Assembly: GCA_031256095.1 (NCBI GenBank)
Contig: JAIRRG010000090.1
Location: 1-8,815, forward strand
DNA: 8,815 bases
Direction of reading: 5' to 3'
DNA from: Desulfobulbaceae bacterium
Lineage (GTDB): Bacteria > Desulfobacterota > Desulfobulbia > Desulfobulbales > Desulfocapsaceae
Positions 5,646 to 8,815 of this stretch are shown here, in pieces. Below the pieces are notes generated by a model. The model was not told the origin of the DNA. It did not search any database and was given only the letters and a program-made list of their open reading frames with translations. The position numbers and the translations under genes are program-made. Every line of letters starts with the position of its first letter. Within the stretch, counting starts at the first letter, position 1.

Positions 5646-5651
5646 AGGAGG
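5646..5651 (+). promoter_or_regulatory. Strong ribosome binding site of the broken TSUP gene
   Basis: AGGAGG followed by CCCC and ATG at 5656. The reading frame opened by this ATG reaches a stop at 5716-5718 after 20 codons. The conserved TSUP frame runs one register away, so this site marks the ancestral start and exposes the frameshift. Confidence 0.6.
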
Positions 5652-5655
5652 CCCC

Positions 5656-5888
5656 ATGTTTTTCCCGTCGCTGGCATCGAGGTTTTGCCTTTCATCCCAC
5701 CGCTTGTTGCTTTCGTAGTCTCCTTTTTCACGTCAATGGGCGGCATTTCCGGCGCTTTTCTGCTGTTGCCTTTTCAGATGTCGGTGCTTGGTTACACAAA
5801 TCCCTCGGTCAGCGCCACCAACCAGTTCTATAATGTGGTGGCGACGCCGGGCGGAGTCTGGCGCTTGTATCTTGATTCCGGCAGAGGT
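5656..5888 (+). pseudogene. TSUP (TauE/SafE) family anion transporter, frameshifted and truncated
   Basis: The frame that includes 5662-5888 encodes FPVAGIEV, IPPLVAFVVSFFTSMGG, SGAFLLLPFQ and LGYTNPSVSATNQ, the first third of a TSUP membrane transporter. Members carry small anions such as sulfite or organosulfonates, and one TunR subgroup represses TSUP genes. Two lesions are visible. First, the ATG with the AGGAGG site (5656) is one register off the conserved frame; one extra base in the T5C3 run after it would restore MFFPVAGIEV. The only in-frame start is a GTG at 5631 with no such site. Second, homology stops after WRLYLDSGR near 5887, where IS-derived sequence begins and a stop follows at once. 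About 70 of an expected 250 or more residues remain, so the gene cannot make a transporter. Confidence 0.82.
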
Positions 5889-6393
5889 TAGCTCCCTCTG
5901 TCTGGGAAAGAAGAAGCTTGTATTCGCGCTTGTATCGGTTGAGCGATCTGATTGAATGGGAGGTGTTTGAGCGGAAATTCGGCAAACTGTATTCGGAGGA
6001 AGGCTGCCCTGGTCTGCAGATTCGTTTGATGGTTGGGCTGACGTATCTGAGCCATGCTTTCAACACCTCGGACGAAGAGACGGTCCGTCGATGGGTGGAG
6101 AAATCCTTACCATCAATATTTTTGTGGAGAGGAGTATTAAGACAAGGCGCACAAAGAATTATGAGTTTGGGGTCAAGGAGAGCGTGGCCAGCACCAATCG
6201 GGACAACTTTGTGGTGGGCATGCTGGCCGAACCTGGCAATCCCTATGATGGCCATATCTTGGGCAGGGCGATTGACCAGGTGCAACGGATCGCCGGCTAT
6301 GCGGTGCAGCGGGGTTTTGTTAACTGTGGTTATCGCGGCCACAAGGTCGAGAGCCCCAGGTGTTGATTTCTGGCCGCAGGCAGGGCCAGCTTG
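5889..6393 (+). mobile_element. Remnant of an IS5-family insertion sequence
   Basis: Sequence between the TSUP break (about 5887) and the thiolase fragment (about 6390) derives from one IS5-family element, about 0.5 kb of an original 1.3-1.5 kb. The left side keeps a short non-coding stretch before the transposase start, so an IS end probably lies near 5885-5890, but I cannot define terminal repeats or a target duplication. The right end is gone: thiolase sequence follows directly. The element seems to have inserted into the TSUP gene, and a later deletion then removed its right part together with the DNA up to the 3' end of a thiolase gene. Confidence 0.75.
5918..6392 (+). pseudogene. IS5-family transposase, three frames, internally deleted
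   Basis: Segment 1 (5918-6100, TTG start) reads YSRLYRLSDLIEW, PGLQIRLMVGLTYLSH, EETVRRWVE, the N-terminal InsH-type domain. An extra A in 6101-6103 shifts the frame; removing it gives NPYHQYFCGEEY up to 6137, the expected continuation. A stop and a deletion junction follow near 6138. Segment 2 (6139-6357) reads KNYEFGVKESVASTN, GNPYDGHILGRAI and GYRGHKVE, from the last third of the protein, so roughly 200 residues carrying much of the DDE catalytic core are missing. The usual VDRGYRGH reads VNCGYRGH. Another indel near 6352-6357 moves to a third frame (VLISGRRQGQ), which ends at the thiolase junction. It cannot be functional. Confidence 0.85.
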
Positions 6394-6587
6394 GCCTCTC
6401 CGATGATGATGAGCGGGTTAACGCCTGGGGCGGCGCGATCGCCCTCGGTCATCCGCTCGGCGCCAGTGGCGCTCGCTTGGTGACCACCGCGGTCAACCGT
6501 TTACATGCGACCGGCGGTCGTTACGCGCTGTGCACGATGTGCATCGGCGTCGGGCAGGGTATCGCCACGATTATCGAACGCATCTGA
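6390..6587 (+). pseudogene. 3' fragment of an acetyl-CoA acetyltransferase (thiolase) gene
   Basis: The last ~63 codons of a thiolase: DDERVNAWGGAIALGHPLG, ASGAR, then CTMCIGVGQGIATIIERI and TGA at 6587. GHPLGASGAR carries the active-site His and CIGVGQG the C-terminal catalytic Cys. The other ~330 residues, including the nucleophilic Cys domain, are absent. The fragment is in frame with the preceding IS remnant (GTG at 6360), giving a 75-codon chimeric ORF, but it lacks a promoter or ribosome binding site of its own. The residues that remain are well conserved, so the loss may be recent. Confidence 0.87.
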
Positions 6588-6679
6588 TCATAGCGTGAAG
6601 TGCTGGCGAGGAAAACCCTTGTTACCCGGTTTGGCCGACGTCAACAGCATACCGCATTCCTGTTCGGGTTAAACACGTA

Positions 6680-7177
6680 TCAGCCGCCCTTGCCTGCCCT
6701 CGACGCCCTAAGCCGCTCCAAGAGGTAGGCTCGCATCTCTTCCGGAATGTCACCGAGAGGCAAGGTAATGAACTGCGCCTTGGAAAAGAGCAGCAACCAA
6801 TAACGTTCGAATTGCCAAATATCATAAATGGCAGACCAGTTGAGCGTCGAACTGCCAATATCGGAAGTGACAGTAAATGACTGTTCTTCCACTATAAATG
6901 TCGAGATGGGGTTGCCAAGGACTCGCAATTTATGGAGCGCCTGACGCAGGAGTACACTGTAAAGCATCGCGACGAACAGAACCGTAAAAAAAACCACCGT
7001 TCCGACGAAACCGACGATCCAACTTCGGTCACCAGAGGCCAGTAACAGGACAAGTGAAACAATACATACCGCGAGAGCTACGATAAACTTCCAGCTCACA
7101 ATGTTTCTCCAGAAAAATGATAGTACCGCGCTGCGCACGAGTTCGTCGGTATAGTGAAGAATGGCAATATGTCTCAT
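6680..7177 (-). CDS. YcxB-like membrane protein
   Basis: With the start at 7177 the protein has 165 residues. The N-terminal part (MRHIAILHYTDEL) precedes two hydrophobic helices (about 29-48 and 51-75, separated by GDRS). A cytosolic C-terminal domain with FTVTSDIGSSTLNWSAIYD, WQFERYWLLLFSKAQFITLP and a final basic helix matches the YcxB-like C-terminal domain by eye. Its function is unknown. A 22-residue longer form starts at 7243, but those residues do not look like the family. Neither ATG has a clear Shine-Dalgarno. It stands alone on the minus strand between the IS scar and the divergent arn genes, and nothing in the context suggests a pathway. Confidence 0.72.
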   Translation of the reverse strand: MRHIAILHYTDELVRSAVLSFFWRNIVSWKFIVALAVCIVSLVLLLASGDRSWIVGFVGTVVFFTVLFVAMLYSVLLRQALHKLRVLGNPISTFIVEEQSFTVTSDIGSSTLNWSAIYDIWQFERYWLLLFSKAQFITLPLGDIPEEMRAYLLERLRASRAGKGG

Positions 7178-7243
7178 GGTGGTTAGCTTGTGAAAGTTGG
7201 AGTCAGATCGAACCGTAGCTTCGCAGTATAGCATATAAGCCAT

Positions 7244-7499
7244 AAATTACCGTGCGCAAAAGCATCCAACGAAGTACATTCTAAATTCGGTGTGGCAGGG
7301 AAAATCAGCCCCTTCAGCCGCACCACCCGATGGCATCACCTCCGCGGCGGAATGCTTTGTCGCGGTCCGTAACCTTTCGGCAGAAACTTCAGAAAAACGT
7401 AAGATCGGACGCAAACTCGCCCAACTCTCCACTTTCCACCCATCAGTCCAAGCTGCCGGCCGGAGGCGTTTCACCTTCATGACAAAGGAATAAAAAAGA
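7244..7499. other. Divergent intergenic region between the YcxB-like gene and arnB
   Basis: About 320 bp separate the two likely start codons (7177 and 7500). I find no convincing -35/-10 pair, PmrA-type direct repeat or RNA gene. A plus-strand frame (7290-7493) fills most of it and ends 6 nt before arnB, but it has a GTG start without a ribosome binding site and no recognisable family. AAAGGAA at 7484-7490 is the arnB ribosome binding site. The arn promoter is presumably here. Confidence 0.45.
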
Positions 7500-8648
7500 A
7501 TGCGATCGCAATTTTTACCGTTTTCAAAACCCTCGATTTCCGAAGCGGAAATCGAGGCGGTTGCCGAAGTCCTGCGTTCTGGCTGGATCACCACCGGGGC
7601 CAAAGCCGCCGCATTTGAACAGGCCTTCGCCAACTACTGCCAGGCTCAGGATGCCGTGGCCCTAAACTCCGCCACCGCCGGCATGCACCTGGCGCTGGTG
7701 GCCATGGGCATCGGCCCTGGCGATGAAGTCATAACCCCGTCGCTCACCTGGGTTTCCACGGTCAATCTGTTGCAACTCTGCGGAGCGACCCCGGTATTTG
7801 CCGATATTGACCGCGATACCTTGATGGTTTCCCGGCAAACCGTCGAACCCCTTATCTCCGAGCGTACCCGGCTGATCATCCCTGTTCACTTCGCTGGCGC
7901 CGCCGTCGATCTGGAACCGTTGCGGCAAATGGCCGCCGCCCGCCATATCCCTTTGCTCGAGGATGCCGCCCACGCCGCCGGAACTGAATACCAGGGAGAG
8001 AAAATCGGGCAGCGGGGAACGGCCATTTTTTCTTTTCACCCGATTAAAAACATGACCTGTGGCGAGGGCGGGATGTTCTGTTCTGATGACGCCGCTCTCC
8101 TTGAACATATCCGCCGCTTGAAATTTCATGGACTGGGCGTTGACGCCTTCGACCGGAACATGCAGGGCCGTTCGCCCCAAGCCGAGGTGCAGGAGCCGGG
8201 ATTCAAGTATAATCTGACCGACATGGCGGCGGCCCTGGGCTTGGGACAGTTGAGCCGGCTTGACGCCTTTATCGCCAAGCGGACAGCGCTGGCCGAGCGC
8301 TATCTGACCCTGCTCGCCGACGTGCCTGAAGTTCTGCCGCTTATTTCGCCGGCATACCCTATGCGCCACAGTTGGCACCTCTTCGTGGTCCGCATCGATA
8401 CTGAAAACGCGGGCATGGAACGGCAACAGTTCATGGCCGAACTGAAAAAGCGCAACATCGGCACCGGCATCCATTTCAAGGCTGTCCATCAGCAGCGCTA
8501 CTACCGGGAGACCCTGCGCCTGCCGGCTGGCGTTCTGGCAAATACAGAGTGGAACTCAGACCGCCTCTGTTCTCTCCCCCTCTTTCCCGATATGCATCTG
8601 GGCGATGTCGATGATGTGGTGCGGGTGACCAAGGAGGTGCTGGCATGA
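7500..8648 (+). CDS. arnB: UDP-4-amino-4-deoxy-L-arabinose--oxoglutarate aminotransferase (ArnB)
   Basis: PLP enzyme of the DegT/DnrJ/EryC1/StrS family that transfers an amino group from glutamate to UDP-4-keto-pentose, giving UDP-L-Ara4N for lipid A modification. The 382 residues (E. coli 379) match ArnB along the whole length: LPFSKPSISEAEIEA, SGWITTG, SATAGMH, ITPSLTWVSTVN, IPVHFAGA, EDAAHAAGT with Asp155, FSFHPIKNMTCGEGG with the PLP lysine Lys183, LKFHGLGVDAFDR, YNLTDMAAALGL and NTEWNSDRLCSLPLFPDM. The degree of match favours ArnB over other sugar aminotransferases. The ATG at 7500 follows AAAGGAA with about 10 nt. A perfect hairpin lies in codons 11-20. The stop overlaps the arnC start by 4 bp (ATGA). 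Confidence 0.95.
   Translation: MRSQFLPFSKPSISEAEIEAVAEVLRSGWITTGAKAAAFEQAFANYCQAQDAVALNSATAGMHLALVAMGIGPGDEVITPSLTWVSTVNLLQLCGATPVFADIDRDTLMVSRQTVEPLISERTRLIIPVHFAGAAVDLEPLRQMAAARHIPLLEDAAHAAGTEYQGEKIGQRGTAIFSFHPIKNMTCGEGGMFCSDDAALLEHIRRLKFHGLGVDAFDRNMQGRSPQAEVQEPGFKYNLTDMAAALGLGQLSRLDAFIAKRTALAERYLTLLADVPEVLPLISPAYPMRHSWHLFVVRIDTENAGMERQQFMAELKKRNIGTGIHFKAVHQQRYYRETLRLPAGVLANTEWNSDRLCSLPLFPDMHLGDVDDVVRVTKEVLA
7531..7557 (+). repeat. Perfect hairpin (12-bp arms, 3-nt loop) in the arnB 5' coding region
   Basis: CCTCGATTTCCG (7531-7542), loop AAG, CGGAAATCGAGG (7546-7557). It begins 31 nt after the A of the arnB ATG and encodes the near-palindromic peptide SISEAEIEA. The arms pair without mismatch and seven of twelve pairs are GC, so the mRNA stem should be stable. 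It may slow early elongation or stabilise the message; it could also be chance from the repeated Glu/Ile/Ser codons. Confidence 0.7.
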
Positions 8649-8815
8649 ATGCCGCCACGCCGCAGATTTCCGTAGTCATACCGGTCTATAACGAACAGGA
8701 AAACCTCGCCGAGCTTATCGATCGCTGCCTGGCCTCATGCCGGAGTACAGGGCGCGGCTTTGAAATTATCCTGGTCGATGACGGCAGCCGCGACAATTCC
8801 CGCTCGATGATTCTC
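8645..8815 (+). CDS. arnC: Undecaprenyl-phosphate 4-deoxy-4-formamido-L-arabinose transferase (ArnC), 5' part
   Basis: The first 57 codons of a GT2-family glycosyltransferase, cut by the window edge. Residues 9-21 read SVVIPVYNEQENL and residues 41-50 ILVDDGSRD, the nucleotide-binding and metal-binding motifs of the DPM1/ArnC group. Full ArnC moves formyl-L-Ara4N from UDP to undecaprenyl phosphate at the inner face of the cytoplasmic membrane and has two C-terminal helices, not visible here. The ATG at 8645 overlaps the arnB stop by 4 bp (ATGA), with AAGGAGGTG 6 nt upstream; another ATG at 8649 is in a different frame. The motif alone also fits dolichol-phosphate mannosyltransferase-like enzymes; coupling to arnB makes ArnC most likely. 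Confidence 0.85.
   Translation, partial: MNAATPQISVVIPVYNEQENLAELIDRCLASCRSTGRGFEIILVDDGSRDNSRSMIL

Noticed and set aside
5615..5833. 72-codon plus-strand frame over the TSUP region
   Set aside because: Wrong frame relative to the clear TSUP sequence and no ribosome binding site at its ATG.
7290..7493. 67-codon plus-strand frame ending 6 nt before arnB
   Set aside because: GTG start without Shine-Dalgarno, Arg/Ala-rich product typical of chance frames, no family recognised.
7247..7633. 128-codon minus-strand frame across the arnB start
   Set aside because: Overlaps the certain arnB start in antisense and has no recognisable feature.
1..8815. CRISPR arrays, tRNA or rRNA genes
   Set aside because: No regularly spaced direct repeats and no tRNA- or rRNA-like sequence seen on either strand.

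Overview
The window looks like the chromosome of an anaerobic, probably sulfate-reducing or closely related member of the Desulfobacterota (former Deltaproteobacteria). Three things point there. A regulator joins a tyrosine-recombinase fold to two molybdate/tungstate-binding (Mop/TOBE) domains, the architecture of TunR described from sulfate reducers. A cytochrome bd oxidase of the Bacteroides/Desulfobacterota type is preceded by a DUF4492 protein. The third is an arn-type lipid A modification cluster. The taxonomic call is inference.

Layout, left to right. At the left edge (1-28, minus) is the first few codons of a probable GlsB/YeaQ/YmgE-family membrane protein. Positions 159-4191 (minus) form one compact operon read right to left: DUF4492 small membrane protein, cydA, cydB, an unannotated 30-residue single-helix protein (1021-1113), and a D-amino-acid aminotransferase. 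A good sigma70-type promoter (TTGACA, 17 bp, TATCCT) lies at 4218-4246, with candidate FNR/CRP-type palindromes on and upstream of it.

Positions 4462-5511 (minus) encode the TunR-like regulator. Upstream of it is a 26-bp inverted repeat (5542-5567) overlapping a predicted tunR promoter and abutting a predicted divergent promoter. The divergent promoter leads into a broken TSUP (TauE/SafE) transporter gene, the class of gene that one TunR subgroup is known to repress. The transporter has a 5' frameshift and is cut off after about 70 codons by a decayed IS5-family element, itself internally deleted and frameshifted. The IS remnant then runs into the last ~60 codons of a thiolase gene. Positions 5656-6587 are therefore an IS-associated deletion scar joining two unrelated broken genes.

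To the right are a YcxB-like two-helix membrane protein (minus, to 6680) and, divergently, arnB with arnC overlapping it by 4 bp and running off the edge. These two act in making and transferring 4-amino-4-deoxy-L-arabinose to undecaprenyl phosphate for lipid A modification, which lowers sensitivity to cationic peptides such as polymyxin. arnB carries a perfect 12-bp-arm hairpin 31 nt into its coding region.

Points of most interest: the small ORF next to cydB as a candidate bd-oxidase accessory subunit; the recombinase-derived regulator whose catalytic residues are eroded and whose adjacent likely target gene is dead; and the hairpin at the start of arnB.
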